64,000 bases of DNA, from assembly GCA_002162075.1 (NCBI GenBank), contig CP021423.1, positions 1,550,001 to 1,614,000 of the forward strand, written 5' to 3'. Shown here piece by piece: positions 35,674 through 45,641 of the stretch. The stretch is from Armatimonadetes bacterium Uphvl-Ar1. Lineage in GTDB: Bacteria > Armatimonadota > Fimbriimonadia > Fimbriimonadales > Fimbriimonadaceae. The notes below the pieces were generated by a model that saw only the letters and a list, made by a program, of their open reading frames with translations, did no database searches and was not told the origin of the DNA. Position numbers and translations under genes: made by a program. Numbering within the stretch: the first letter of the stretch is position 1; each line of letters begins with the position of its first letter.

Positions 35674-37383
35674 TTAGTCGTCGTCAAGCTTAGCCTTGAC
35701 TCCTGTCATTGCCGATCCGGTTACCGTGCCATCCACTTCAACCAGAGGGCTTGTAGCCAATGCCGCAAAGAACTGCTCCTTGGTCATCGCGCTGCCATCG
35801 TCATTCCGATAGGTCGCCCCGGATGTCATCGTCACACTCACCACTTGACCATGTGATCCGCCAAAGCCAAACCAATTCACCAACGTCACCTTAAAGGTTC
35901 CCGCCGATTCATTGATATCACTAATCGTCCCGTTCACTTCGTGAGGATCATTCCCAGCACCACCTCCGCCACCATTGTTGCGAAGTTCAAGCCGTTTGGC
36001 CTGCATTGTCGTGCCCGAGAACGTCCCCTCAACTTTGACCAAAGTCGCCGATGCAAGACCCGCAAAGAACTGCGTCTTCGTAATTGTTTGACCATCCGTT
36101 CCCCGATAGTCTGTGCCTCCAGTGGTGGAAATGTTCAGCGTTCCGCCCGGGCTTCCCGCAAATCCTTCCCACTCCGTCATCGCAATGCTCAAGGTTCCCG
36201 CTCCCTCATTTGAGGTGATCAAAGTTCCCTTTGCTTCTTGGTAATCGTCACCGCCAACACCATCTTCAAGCTTGACTTTGGTCGCGACCAGCGTGTTGTT
36301 ACCAGAATTGTAAACACCTTCCGCCTCCGCCGAACCAGAGGTCAGAGCCGCATAAAACGCCGTCGAAGAAATCACCGCACCAAGTCGGTTAAAGTACTTC
36401 GTCGTGCTCGATGTCTGCACATTCACCCAGAGTTGAGCCGGCAAAAATCCGCGAACGAATTGAGACTTCACCTCAAAAGTTCCGGCCGAAGCATTGGCAT
36501 TTCGAACCAATCCCTTCACCTTGTCCTCGTCGTCACCCACGCCATTCGAATCTTCAACTTTCACAACACTTGCCGCAAAAGACTGGCTGCTGGTTGCAAA
36601 CCGACCGCGTACTTCAACTCGCTTGCCATTCGCAACTACCGGCGAAGGTGCGCCATTTGAGTTCAAAAACACGGTTGAAGCACTTGTCGTTACCTTCACG
36701 ACTTGACCATTGGCTCGCGTCACGGCAAAATTCAAGGTCGGAACCGTTCCCGCCAAATCACTTACAGTTCCCGAAAAATCTTCATCAACATGGTTCGCCG
36801 GATTGCCCAACCCAGAGCCTGCGAAAACGGCGCCAACTGGGGTAACAAAACCACTCGCAAGCGTCCAAGCCGAAAGATCGAAGTCAAACGCAACCGCCCC
36901 GCCGGGAGCAACTGTCAGAGGTGTCGAGGGAGTCACCTCAAATCGGCTCCGACCATTCGACAAATTGAAAGCCGTGGCAAATTGTGCGTTCGTCCCTGTC
37001 GTTGCGCCCGTTGTGAACAGAACCAAATTTCGCGCTACGGTGAACTTGATTTTGGTGATCGGCTTACTCGGAAAACTCGCCGCACCCAAAAATTGGAAGA
37101 GATTCCCCGAACCAGTGTTCAACGCCCTCAGGTCAATCTCAACCCCGGTATCCGAGTTGTAGACTTTGCTACTGCCTCCGGCATATTCCAATTCAACTTC
37201 ATGGAATTTCACCCAGACATGATCATAAGCCGTGCTCAAATCATCCGTCACGAAGAAGGAGACTTGCTGACTCGTATCAACAGAATTCGACGAGCCACCT
37301 CCCCCTCCACAACCTGCCATCAACGCCGCAATGGTCGCCAAAATCAGCGACACGATCAACCACTTCATTCGATTCATCATCAA
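35674..37383 (-). CDS. Lipoprotein with DUF4382 and DUF5666 repeats
   Basis: A 569-aa protein with lipobox LMAGC followed by a Gly/Ser linker. Residues about 37-200 look like DUF4382 (SFFVTDDLSTAYDHVWVKFHEVELEY). The rest contains about four DUF5666-like repeats with the signature V-x-G-x-V/F ... K-x-x-x-L-E/D followed by an acidic loop (KVEDSNGVGDDEDK, KLEDGVGGDDYQ). Surface-exposed; the repeats have a small-ligand or metal-binding look but no known function. It is 33 bp before the divergent position of no gene; its promoter region is 37384-37493. Confidence 0.78.
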   Translation of the reverse strand: MMMNRMKWLIVSLILATIAALMAGCGGGGGSSNSVDTSQQVSFFVTDDLSTAYDHVWVKFHEVELEYAGGSSKVYNSDTGVEIDLRALNTGSGNLFQFLGAASFPSKPITKIKFTVARNLVLFTTGATTGTNAQFATAFNLSNGRSRFEVTPSTPLTVAPGGAVAFDFDLSAWTLASGFVTPVGAVFAGSGLGNPANHVDEDFSGTVSDLAGTVPTLNFAVTRANGQVVKVTTSASTVFLNSNGAPSPVVANGKRVEVRGRFATSSQSFAASVVKVEDSNGVGDDEDKVKGLVRNANASAGTFEVKSQFVRGFLPAQLWVNVQTSSTTKYFNRLGAVISSTAFYAALTSGSAEAEGVYNSGNNTLVATKVKLEDGVGGDDYQEAKGTLITSNEGAGTLSIAMTEWEGFAGSPGGTLNISTTGGTDYRGTDGQTITKTQFFAGLASATLVKVEGTFSGTTMQAKRLELRNNGGGGGAGNDPHEVNGTISDINESAGTFKVTLVNWFGFGGSHGQVVSVTMTSGATYRNDDGSAMTKEQFFAALATSPLVEVDGTVTGSAMTGVKAKLDDD

Positions 37384-37493
37384 TTTGCTCCCGCGACCTG
37401 GAAACCTCCAAACCGCGTGTAACCAATGTTACGACGGTAATTATGCAATTAAACGATCATGAGTTCCCTGTAAATATTGCGAGGCAGTAAAAT

Positions 37494-38372
37494 ATGAGCA
37501 TCGTGCCAGAGCAATCAACCAACTCAATTCTTGTGATTCGGCCTGCAACTGCCGCTTCAAATCCTGAGACTCAGGCGACAAACTCCTTCCAATCGCAACA
37601 AATTTCCTATTTTTCACTGCATGATATTCAGTCGGAATTTGATCAATTTGTTGAGATTTTAACTGCCCATGGAGTCACTGTTCATGTAGTCCAAGATACG
37701 GCCGAACCACAGACTCCCGACGCCCACTTCCCCAACAACTGGTTTTCCACCCATGAAAATCAAACTCATGTCCTCTATCCAATGCTTGCCCCCTCTCGCC
37801 AAGCCGAAGCCAAACCAATCCCGCTCGAATTGATTCAAACAATCTATCCAAACCAATTTGATCTCCGCTCCCTGCCACCGTTGGAAGGCACTGGTTCACT
37901 CGTACTCGACAGAGTCAACCGCCATGCCTTCGCTGCGATCAGCCCAAGAACATCGGTCACCACTCTCAGCCATTGGGCACAAACCCTCGACTTCGGGTTC
38001 ACCTCATTCCAAACTACAAATGATATTTATCATACAAACGTCATGATGGCAATTGGCACAAAATGGGCAGTTATCACACCTGAAGTTATCCCAAACCCTG
38101 AAGATAAACTTGCGATCTACGAAAATTTAGACTCCCACGAAATCATTGAAATCACCCCCGACCAAATGAAGAACTATGCCGGGAATATGCTTGAACTTCA
38201 AAGCAAAGAAAGGGACAAACTCATTATCCTGTCTGAATCGGCCCGAACCGCCCTCGCACCCGACCAAATCAGAAAACTCGAAGGGCACGGAACTCTCGTT
38301 CCGTGCCCCATTCCAACCATCGAACTGATTGGCGGCGGTTCTGTCCGCTGCATGATCGCCGAATTAATCTAA
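37494..38372 (+). CDS. CtlX-like amidinotransferase/citrulline hydrolase
   Basis: The 292-aa protein shows the pentein-type pattern of guanidino-modifying enzymes: DAHFPNNWFSTHENQTHVLYPM, GTGSLVLDRVNRHAFAAISPRT, NDIYHTNVMMAIG and IELIGGGSVRCMIAEL, with the terminal Cys likely the nucleophile. This matches the CtlX/citrulline-utilisation hydrolase branch rather than arginine deiminase itself. Substrate is inferred. It ends convergently with the dienelactone hydrolase gene with overlapping stops (38369-38372). Confidence 0.85.
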   Translation: MSIVPEQSTNSILVIRPATAASNPETQATNSFQSQQISYFSLHDIQSEFDQFVEILTAHGVTVHVVQDTAEPQTPDAHFPNNWFSTHENQTHVLYPMLAPSRQAEAKPIPLELIQTIYPNQFDLRSLPPLEGTGSLVLDRVNRHAFAAISPRTSVTTLSHWAQTLDFGFTSFQTTNDIYHTNVMMAIGTKWAVITPEVIPNPEDKLAIYENLDSHEIIEITPDQMKNYAGNMLELQSKERDKLIILSESARTALAPDQIRKLEGHGTLVPCPIPTIELIGGGSVRCMIAELI

Positions 38373-39133
38373 CGCGCAAAAACTTCTTGCAAGAAGTTTG
38401 TCATCGCCGCCCAACTCCGCCGATCCGCTTCTGCATTGTAAGCTGCACCGCGCGAATTGTCATTCCCCGCTTCCACTTCGGTAAAGCTATGCACCGCGTT
38501 ACCGTAGCTGATCAACGAATAATCCACTTTCCCGGCCCGCATCTCGGCATAAAACTCATCAATTTCTTTTGCCGGAACGAACGGATCGTCTGCTCCATGC
38601 AAAACCAAAATTGATGCCTTGATCCCCGATGCTTCCTCAATTTTGCCCTGTCCAATCCCACCATGGAAGCTGACCGCACCCCGAATATCCGCCCCCGATC
38701 GAGCCAACTCCAATGCCCCCGTCCCGCCAAAACAATAGCCAATCACCGCGATCCTGTCCGTATCAACTCCCGGCGTCCGTCGAATCTCATCCAGGCCTGC
38801 CTTAAGCCTTGACCGATAAAGCGTCCGATCGCCCTTGTATTTCCCCGCAAATTGTCCCCTGTCGTTCCCAGTTGGTCGAACGCCTTTGCCATATATATCC
38901 ACGGCAAAAGCAACATAACCCATCTTCGCCAGCATATCGGCCCGACGCTTTTCATACTCCCCAAGGCCACCCCATTGATGAACAATCATGACCGCCGGAG
39001 CAACTACATCTTGGTCTGGTTTGGCCAAATAGCCTTCCAAAACCACGTCTCCATCCTTGTAATCCACCGAAATTCCGTTCAAATCCGCCGTTGCAATCGC
39101 ACCCGCCAAAATCATTGTCAGCATATGATTCAC
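38369..39133 (-). CDS. Dienelactone hydrolase family protein
   Basis: The 254-aa protein has the DLH nucleophile motif GYCFGGTGALE (Cys), HGADDPFVP (Asp) and NAVHSFTE (His), and the short leader MNHMLTMILAGAIATADL. It is probably a periplasmic alpha/beta hydrolase acting on esters or lactones. No associated catechol or aromatic pathway is visible. It ends convergently with the CtlX-like gene. Confidence 0.9.
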   Translation of the reverse strand: MNHMLTMILAGAIATADLNGISVDYKDGDVVLEGYLAKPDQDVVAPAVMIVHQWGGLGEYEKRRADMLAKMGYVAFAVDIYGKGVRPTGNDRGQFAGKYKGDRTLYRSRLKAGLDEIRRTPGVDTDRIAVIGYCFGGTGALELARSGADIRGAVSFHGGIGQGKIEEASGIKASILVLHGADDPFVPAKEIDEFYAEMRAGKVDYSLISYGNAVHSFTEVEAGNDNSRGAAYNAEADRRSWAAMTNFLQEVFAR

Positions 39134-39234
39134 TACGATTCAAATCTGCGATCTGTCTCTATTTCAAATCAAATGTCCGTGATTGTGATGCAGGTCACAT
39201 CAAAATCCACCCGAACAACGACTGATACAATTAG

Positions 39235-39711
39235 ATGAAAAAACTCCTTTCACTCATCCCCCTTTTTGCCCTGATCATTGCCGGATGCTCGACTACTGAT
39301 ACAGCCGACTCCAAACCGAAGGACAGTGCTTCCGCCTCCAAAGAAGCCGTAAAACGATCGCCCATCGTCGGAAGTTGGACTGCCATTCCTGAAGACAAGT
39401 CAGACTCAACTAAAGCCGAATTTGATTTCACTAAGGATGGAAAGTACACAATGTCCATCTTCCCGGAGAACTCAGAAATAAAAATCCAAGGCACATATTC
39501 ACTCGCCGACAAGGACCTCAAGCTCAATCCTGAGTCTGTAGAGCTACTCAATCTTCCCCAAGAAGCGGCCGCCAACAAAGCCGACATCGAAAAAAGCATG
39601 TTGGAAGATCTCAAAAAAGAAACCGAACCTAACAAGTTTGAATCAACAGGAGACAAAACCGCGAAGCTCAACACGGGCAAGAACGGTGTTTTGCTCCTGA
39701 CTCGAAAGTAA
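39235..39711 (+). CDS. Small lipoprotein (158 aa), lipocalin-like
   Basis: Signal peptide with lipobox IIAGC, a low-complexity linker, then a short beta-rich domain with VGSWTAIPED, KAEFDFTKDGKYTM and IQGTYSLADKDLKL. This is the layout of small periplasmic lipocalin-like or META-type proteins. Function unknown. A TACAAT box lies 3 nt before the ATG. Confidence 0.7.
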   Translation: MKKLLSLIPLFALIIAGCSTTDTADSKPKDSASASKEAVKRSPIVGSWTAIPEDKSDSTKAEFDFTKDGKYTMSIFPENSEIKIQGTYSLADKDLKLNPESVELLNLPQEAAANKADIEKSMLEDLKKETEPNKFESTGDKTAKLNTGKNGVLLLTRK

Positions 39712-39743
39712 CTTGCACGACCAAATCAATTCTCGAAAACCCA

Positions 39744-39776
39744 AGTGGCCCGTTTAATTTGGAGAGGCGGGCCACT
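39744..39776. terminator. Terminator hairpin between convergent lipoprotein genes
   Basis: A 9-bp stem (39744-39752 with 39768-39776, AGTGGCCCG/CGGGCCACT) lies between the genes. The minus-strand side is followed by GGGTTTT. Confidence 0.7.
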
Positions 39777-39786
39777 AATCTTCAAC

Positions 39787-40236
39787 TTATTGCCTCGTCA
39801 GAGTGAACTCCATCGCACCAGTTCCCCCGCCCGCAAAGCTGGTCGGGATTCGACGATCCGTCGTCGCCCCCTGCAGGAAGTTCCCATTGATCCTGATCTC
39901 GCCTCGGGTCTCCCGGTCATTCGTGTTGTTCCACCGCCACACATACCGGAACAAGCGATCACGATCAACAAACCCGTTATTGAAAACCTGAGTCTGGTTA
40001 TTGGAGTCCGTCCGCACCATTGTAATCTGGGCCCCGCCAAACGAATCAAACACCACCGTCATCGTGCCAGAACTCTCAACATTGCTCCCACCACCCGGGT
40101 TGTAAACCTGGAAAGGACCACTCCACGTTCCCTGAAACTGACTGAACGTGCTCCCACTCCCGCCACATCCGCTCAACACGACCATCGTTGCCGCTCCTGC
40201 TACCACCAAGCTCAATAGACCAGTTTTCATAGCCAT
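39787..40236 (-). CDS. Small lipoprotein (149 aa), unknown
   Basis: Signal peptide with lipobox VLSGC, then a beta-rich domain containing FQGTWSGPFQVYN and WNNTNDRETRGEIRINGNFLQG; it resembles small lipocalin or META-like domains in shape, but no family is recognised. It is convergent with the previous lipoprotein. Confidence 0.65.
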   Translation of the reverse strand: MAMKTGLLSLVVAGAATMVVLSGCGGSGSTFSQFQGTWSGPFQVYNPGGGSNVESSGTMTVVFDSFGGAQITMVRTDSNNQTQVFNNGFVDRDRLFRYVWRWNNTNDRETRGEIRINGNFLQGATTDRRIPTSFAGGGTGAMEFTLTRQ

Positions 40237-40460
40237 TCAGACGAGGGAGAATCAAAATGATTTCACCCACGCACAAAATTCCATATCGTTTAACATTGTA
40301 ACAAGTTCGATAGCCCCACTAAGTCCCCCCGTATTTCTGCTTGCATTTCTTGCACATCTAACTCAGTTTCCTTATATGAGGGAATTTAGGAACATACAAA
40401 TATGCAGTCTCGGTATCTTACTTCCGTGTATTGCCGCACTAGCGGCGATCATAGGAACAC

Positions 40461-41258
40461 ATGAAAATGCGAAACATTGCGCTTTTGACAATGGTGGGGA
40501 TGTCAGCTTTCGGCTTGGCCGTAACCTTGCCCTACTCGACCTCATTTGAAAATACGGAAAGCCCCGCTTGGCCCCTCGCCAACGGACTTGCTAGCAACGC
40601 CAATTGGTCCAGCATGGCCAACTGGCGGATGAGCACCGCTCAAGTCTTCTCCGGTGCCCAATCTCTCAACGCGGGTGCAACCACAACCAGCCTCCCCGCA
40701 ACGGTCATCAACCCGTCCAGCGTTCCAAGTGCTGATGGTCTCGGGGTACTGGTCGCCAATTCCAAGATGTTTATGAGCAGCACGTTCAACACTGCTCCGA
40801 CCGGTGCAAACGCCGTCTACGGAATCGCTAGCCGCGTGACCTACGGATCATTCAGCAGTACGCTCAACCGTTTTGGTGTTCAAAACAATGGCAACGTCGT
40901 TCTCCAAAACAACCTTGCCTACACCACGCTTGGAACGATCTCTGGATTCCAAAATCAATGGCTCGACATCAGCCTGGTTCTGGATGCAACGAACCCACGC
41001 ATCGGCTACACGTTAACCGTCAAAGATGCCGCTAACGCAACATTGTTCAACGGCTCCGGGAATCTCCGTGCTGCCAACGAAACCAACGTCAAAATTGACT
41101 ACATGGGCCTGTTCTATGCAAACAACGGCGGCTCCGGTAGCGCGTTGACCGGAAACGTCTACTTCGATGACTTCAGCATCGAAGCTGTACCGGAACCAGC
41201 AACTCTAACCGTTCTTGGTCTAGGTGCCGCTGCTCTTCTGCGACGCCGCAAGAAATAA
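40461..41258 (+). CDS. PEP-CTERM sorting-domain protein
   Basis: The 265-aa protein has a signal peptide (MRNIALLTMVGMSAFGLAV) and ends with VPEPATLTVLGLGAAALLRRRKK, the PEP-CTERM motif plus membrane helix and basic tail cut by exosortase. The middle is a beta-sandwich-like domain of unknown function. ATG 40461 or the ATG two codons later could be the start; AGGA lies upstream. A terminator follows at 41282. Exosortase is not in the window. Confidence 0.88.
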   Translation: MKMRNIALLTMVGMSAFGLAVTLPYSTSFENTESPAWPLANGLASNANWSSMANWRMSTAQVFSGAQSLNAGATTTSLPATVINPSSVPSADGLGVLVANSKMFMSSTFNTAPTGANAVYGIASRVTYGSFSSTLNRFGVQNNGNVVLQNNLAYTTLGTISGFQNQWLDISLVLDATNPRIGYTLTVKDAANATLFNGSGNLRAANETNVKIDYMGLFYANNGGSGSALTGNVYFDDFSIEAVPEPATLTVLGLGAAALLRRRKK

Positions 41259-41281
41259 ACGACAATCCTGTCAAGAAAAAA

Positions 41282-41313
41282 GCCGCCAGCTCTTGGAAAG
41301 ACTGGCGGTTTTT
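41282..41313 (+). terminator. Rho-independent terminator after the PEP-CTERM gene
   Basis: A stem CCGCCAG/CTGGCGG (41283-41289 with 41302-41308) and a 12-nt loop are followed by five T. Confidence 0.88.
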
Positions 41314-41331
41314 CTTTGCCCATCCAAAGGC

Positions 41332-41337
41332 TAAAAT
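41332..41337 (+). promoter_or_regulatory. -10 box of leaderless hutU transcript
   Basis: TAAAAT lies exactly 6 nt before ATG 41344, close to the preceding terminator, so hutU has its own promoter. Confidence 0.6.
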
Positions 41338-41343
41338 AAAAGC

Positions 41344-43028
41344 ATGACCACAACCTTGGGCAACGCCGCCCAACCGCGCACCGTACGCGCTCCGCGAGGG
41401 TCAGCCCTCACATGCAAGAACTGGCAAATTGAAGCTGCCTACCGCATGATCCAAAATAACCTCGACCCCGAAGTCGCCGAACGGCCTGAAGACCTCGTCG
41501 TCTATGGCGGAATCGGCAAAGCCGCCCGCAACTGGGAATGCTTCGAGGCCATCCTCAAAGCCCTCATAGACCTCAACCCAGATCAAACCCTCCTCGTCCA
41601 GTCCGGCAAACCCGTCGCCGTATTCCACACGCACACCGACGCTCCAAGAGTCCTCATCGCAAACTCCAACCTCGTGCCCAAATGGGCAACCTGGGAGCAC
41701 TTTCACGAACTCGACCGCAAAGGCCTCATGATGTACGGTCAAATGACCGCCGGCTCCTGGATCTACATCGGCAGCCAAGGCATCGTTCAAGGCACCCACG
41801 AAACCTTTGTCGAACTCGGTCGCCAACATTACAATGGCGATTGGACGAACAAGTGGATTCTCACCGCGGGCCTGGGCGGAATGGGGGTGCTCAACCTCTC
41901 GCCGCAGTCCTCGCCGGAGCCCACTGCATTGCCATCGAATGCCAAGAATCTCGCATAGACTTCCGAATCAAAACGCGCTATGTTGACCACAAAGCCACAA
42001 CTATCGGTGAAGCAATCGAAATCATTCAACGAGCTACAGCACCAACCAGCGTCGGCCTCCTCGGTAACGCCGCCGAACTCATGCCCCAGTTCGTCGAACT
42101 CGCCAAACGTGGCGGCCCAAAACCCCACGCCGTCACCGACCAAACTTCCGCCCATGACTTGATCAATGGTTACCTCCCCGCTGGCTGGACTCTCGATCAG
42201 TGGGAGTCAGCCCGCAAAGGTCCACCCGAAGCTCAAATCGCCCTCACTCAAGCCTCCGCAAAATCCTGCGCCACTCACGTGCAAGCCATGCTCGATTTTC
42301 ACCACATGGGCGTCCCGACAATCGACTACGGCAACAATATCCGCCAAGTCGCAAAAGACGAAGGAGTCACCAACGCCTTCGACTTTCCCGGATTCGTTCC
42401 TGCCTGTGTCCGCCCCCTATTCTGCGAAGGAAAGGGCCCGTTCCGCTGGGTGGCCCTCTCTGGCGATCCGGAAGACATCTACAAAACGGACGCCAAAGTC
42501 CGCGAGCTTTTCCCCGAGGATAAGCCTCTCCACCGATGGCTCACCCAAGCCCGCGAGCGAATCGCCTTCCAAGGTCTCCCGGCCCGAATCTGCTGGCTCG
42601 GACTCGGCGACCGTCACCGTGCCGCCCTTGCTTTCAACGAAATGGTCGCGTCCGGAGAACTATCCGCCCCTATCGTCATCGGTCGCGATCACCTTGATAC
42701 CGGCTCTGTCGCAAGCCCCAACCGCGAAACCGAAGCGATGCTTGACGGAAGCGATGCCGTTTCCGATTGGCCGCTCCTCAACGCTATGACCGCCGTCGCA
42801 GGCGGCGCAACCTGGGTCAGCCTCCATCACGGAGGCGGAGTCGGCATGGGTTATAGCCAACATTCCGGCGTCGTCATCGTTGCGGACGGAACTCCGGAAG
42901 CGGCTTCACGAATCGAAAGAGTCCTGTTCAACGACCCCGCAATCGGAGTCATCCGCCACGCCGACGCTGGCTACGAGATCGCCAAGCAATCCGCAAATGC
43001 GCACAACCTCATCAAGCCGATGAACTAA
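41344..43028 (+). CDS. hutU: Urocanate hydratase (hutU), one frameshift in this sequence
   Basis: The protein carries the urocanase landmarks: [39 protein letters not shown], then [40 protein letters not shown] and [21 protein letters not shown]-dependent hydration of urocanate to imidazolonepropionate. Adding one G to the run of five at 41883-41887 joins the two frames into a 561-aa protein, the normal length for the family. The break is therefore likely a sequencing error. The first gene of the hut cluster. Confidence 0.93.
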
Positions 43029-43039
43029 CCAAAAACCAT

Positions 43040-43107
43040 CCCTCCTATGAATTCTCTCCCCAAACTTGGGGAGGGTGGTTTCCAAAAGGGAAACCGGGCG
43101 GGGTTGA
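43040..43107. repeat. Intergenic hairpin repeat (copy A)
   Basis: The segment holds two adjacent hairpins, CTCCCCAA/TTGGGGAG (43056-43073) and GGTTTCC/GGAAACC (43077-43095), followed by GGGCGGGGTTGA. The end and the CTCCCCAAA-TGGGG core recur at 48916 and 53489. Confidence 0.6.
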
Positions 43108-43123
43108 CTCAATCAAGGAAAGA

Positions 43124-44646
43124 ATGACACTCATCACTCCCGGCTCCCTCACCCTCGCTGAGATCAAAACCCTCAGTGACACCCACGTCGCAATCCAAAT
43201 CCCTGAAAACAACTGGGCCAGAGTCCAAGCGGGAGCCGAAACCGTCGCCCGGATCGTCGCCAAAGGTGAACCCGCCTACGGAATCAACACCGGATTCGGC
43301 AAACTCGCCAAAGTCCATATCCCCGACGACCAACTCGCCCAACTTCAAACCAATCTCGTTCGCTCCCATGCCGTCGGCGTCGGCCCGATCCTTGACCCCG
43401 AAACAACTCGCCTCATTGCCATCCTCAAAATCGCCTCCCTCGCGCAAGGCTACAGTGGAATCCAGTCTGAATCGCTCCGAACCGCTATCGCGATCCACAA
43501 TGCGGGAATCCTCCCATGCATTCCAAGCCAAGGCAGTGTCGGTGCTTCCGGCGATCTTGCCCCATTAGCTCACTACACTTTGGCGCTGATGGGAGAAGGT
43601 GAAGTCATATACAAGAACCAAGTCCAGCCCGCCGCCAAAGCCTTACATGATGCAGGAATCAACCCCCTCGAACTCCATGCCAAAGAGGGCCTCGCCTTCC
43701 TCAACGGTACACAAGTCAGCACCGCAATTGCCCTGAGGGGTCTGTTCAAGACTAAGCAAGTATTTCGTGCTGCCATCCTCGCCGGAGCCCTTTCCGTCGA
43801 TGCCGCCAAAGGCTCTGACGCCCCCTTTGATCCCCGAATCCACGAAGTCCGGGGGCATCTCGAACAAATCGAGGTCGCCAAGATGTACCGTGACCTCCTC
43901 AGTGGTTCAGAAATCCGTGCCAGTCACCTCGAAAACGACGACAGAGTCCAAGACCCTTACTCACTCCGGTGCCAACCCCAAGTCATGGGCGCAATCCTCC
44001 AGCAAATTAACGCCCAATCAAATATCCTGCATACCGAAGCAAACGGCGTCACCGATAACCCCTTGTCTTCCCCGAGTCGGGCGATGTCCTCAGTGGCGGC
44101 AACTTCCACGCCGAACCCGTCGCCCTCGCCGCCGACAGCCTTGCCATCGCATGCGCCGAAATCGGTGGCCTTGCCGAACGCCGCATCGCCCTCCTCATTG
44201 ACAGCACCCTCAGCGGTCTCCCTTCATTTCTTACGCCGAACCCAGGCCTCAACAGCGGCTTCATGATCGCTCATGTCACCGCCGCCGCGCTCGTTAGCGA
44301 AAACAAAACCCTTGCCCACCCCGCAAGCGTTGACAGTCTCCCGACATCGGCAAACCAAGAAGACCACGTCAGCATGGCTACCTTCGCTGCCCGAAAACTC
44401 TGCATCATTGCCCAGAACGTCGAAACCGTTGTCGCCATCGAACTCCTCGCCGCTGCCCAAGGCATCGAATTCCACCGCCCACTCCGCACAAGTCAACCTC
44501 TCGAATCTCTGCACACCCAAATCCGCAATCTCGTTCCTCCGTACAACGAAGATCGCTACTTCGCCCCCGATATCGCAAAAATCGGCCTATTAATGAGCAC
44601 AAACCATTGCAACTTGGATTCCTTGGATCTTTTTCCAAGCTCATAA
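43124..44646 (+). CDS. hutH: Histidine ammonia-lyase (hutH), one frameshift in this sequence
   Basis: The protein has [13 protein letters not shown], the MIO prosthetic-group triad in [25 protein letters not shown] and, in the second frame, [16 protein letters not shown] and [15 protein letters not shown]. It deaminates histidine to urocanate. One added C in the run 44059-44062 joins the frames to a 507-aa protein of normal length. AAGGAAAG just upstream of ATG 43124 gives a ribosome-binding site. Between hutU and hutH lies a hairpin repeat. Confidence 0.94.
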
Positions 44647-44698
44647 ATTGATTCTGAAGGGAGAACAATGAACAATCATCCAATGTATACTTCACCAT

Positions 44699-45592
44699 AT
44701 GAGAATTCTAGTTGGAATTGACACCATGCAGGCATGGCAGGGTGCTGCAAATCTCTTGGTCAGGTTGTTTCCTGACGGATTTGAAGCTGAACTGGTGCAC
44801 TGTATCGAATCACTATTGCCAGATTCATCATTCCCCTCAGTCAGTCTTGATCACCCTATAGCAACCATCTACCAAGAGTTTCGACGGCAAGGTCAAGAAG
44901 CACTCGACTTAGCAACCGCCTTCCTATCCCAACACAATGTTCAGTGTCATCAATCGATCCGCGAAGGCAACGTCAGGAATGTATTTACGGAGATTGCCGA
45001 GAAGTCAAACTGTGACCTCATCGCCATCCGGTCTTCCATCAAATCACCTTCTGAATCTCTGATTTTTGGCAGCACAGCGAAAGCACTTGTCCTCTCCGCA
45101 AATATCCCCCTCCTCATCGTCAAAAATGAACATAAAAACTTGGGTTCGATTACGGCTCTTCTTTCAACTGATCATTCACCATACATGGTCAAGTGCATCG
45201 AACGTCTAAAAGATATGAAGGGCTTATCACTTGGCAGACTTATAGTTTTCACAACCAACGAATCGCAAAAAGAAACTATGTCGTTTGCCCTTAAAGATTT
45301 ACCCGACATGGCCGAGATTGCCCCAATATGGATAAAGGAAAAACTTGAGCAAACTAATCTTCAAATAGCCGATGGTCTGGCTCCACTCGCAACCGAATTG
45401 TCTGTTCTAGTTTCTCAAGATAACTTACGAGTCGCTTTGCCCAGCGCTCTCAAAGAAACTCAATCAGAACTCCTAATCATGGGGTCTCAAGGCCACAATT
45501 TCTTTGAAAGACTCATGATAGGGAGTCAATCCTTGCACCAAGTACTCCATGAAAGGACTTCCGTCTTGCTCCTCAAGGCAGGAAAGATTTAA
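44699..45592 (+). CDS. Tandem universal stress protein
   Basis: The 297-aa protein starts MRILVGIDTMQAWQG and contains two UspA-like halves; the first ends LIFGSTAKALVLSANIPLLIVK and the second ends LIMGSQGHNFFERLMIGSQS..VLLLK, each with the nucleotide-binding G-x2-G-x(9)-G-S pattern. The role is cytoplasmic stress tolerance. The sequence is more AT-rich than the flanking hut genes. A TATACT -10 box is 7 nt upstream (44686-44691). Confidence 0.88.
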   Translation: MRILVGIDTMQAWQGAANLLVRLFPDGFEAELVHCIESLLPDSSFPSVSLDHPIATIYQEFRRQGQEALDLATAFLSQHNVQCHQSIREGNVRNVFTEIAEKSNCDLIAIRSSIKSPSESLIFGSTAKALVLSANIPLLIVKNEHKNLGSITALLSTDHSPYMVKCIERLKDMKGLSLGRLIVFTTNESQKETMSFALKDLPDMAEIAPIWIKEKLEQTNLQIADGLAPLATELSVLVSQDNLRVALPSALKETQSELLIMGSQGHNFFERLMIGSQSLHQVLHERTSVLLLKAGKI

Positions 45593-45629
45593 GATCATTT
45601 TGCTGACGCCCTTTTGGTGCCAGTTCGGA

Positions 45630-45635
45630 TAAAGT
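45630..45635 (+). promoter_or_regulatory. -10 box of leaderless hutG transcript
   Basis: TAAAGT lies 6 nt before ATG 45642. Confidence 0.5.
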
Positions 45636-45641
45636 GCTCAC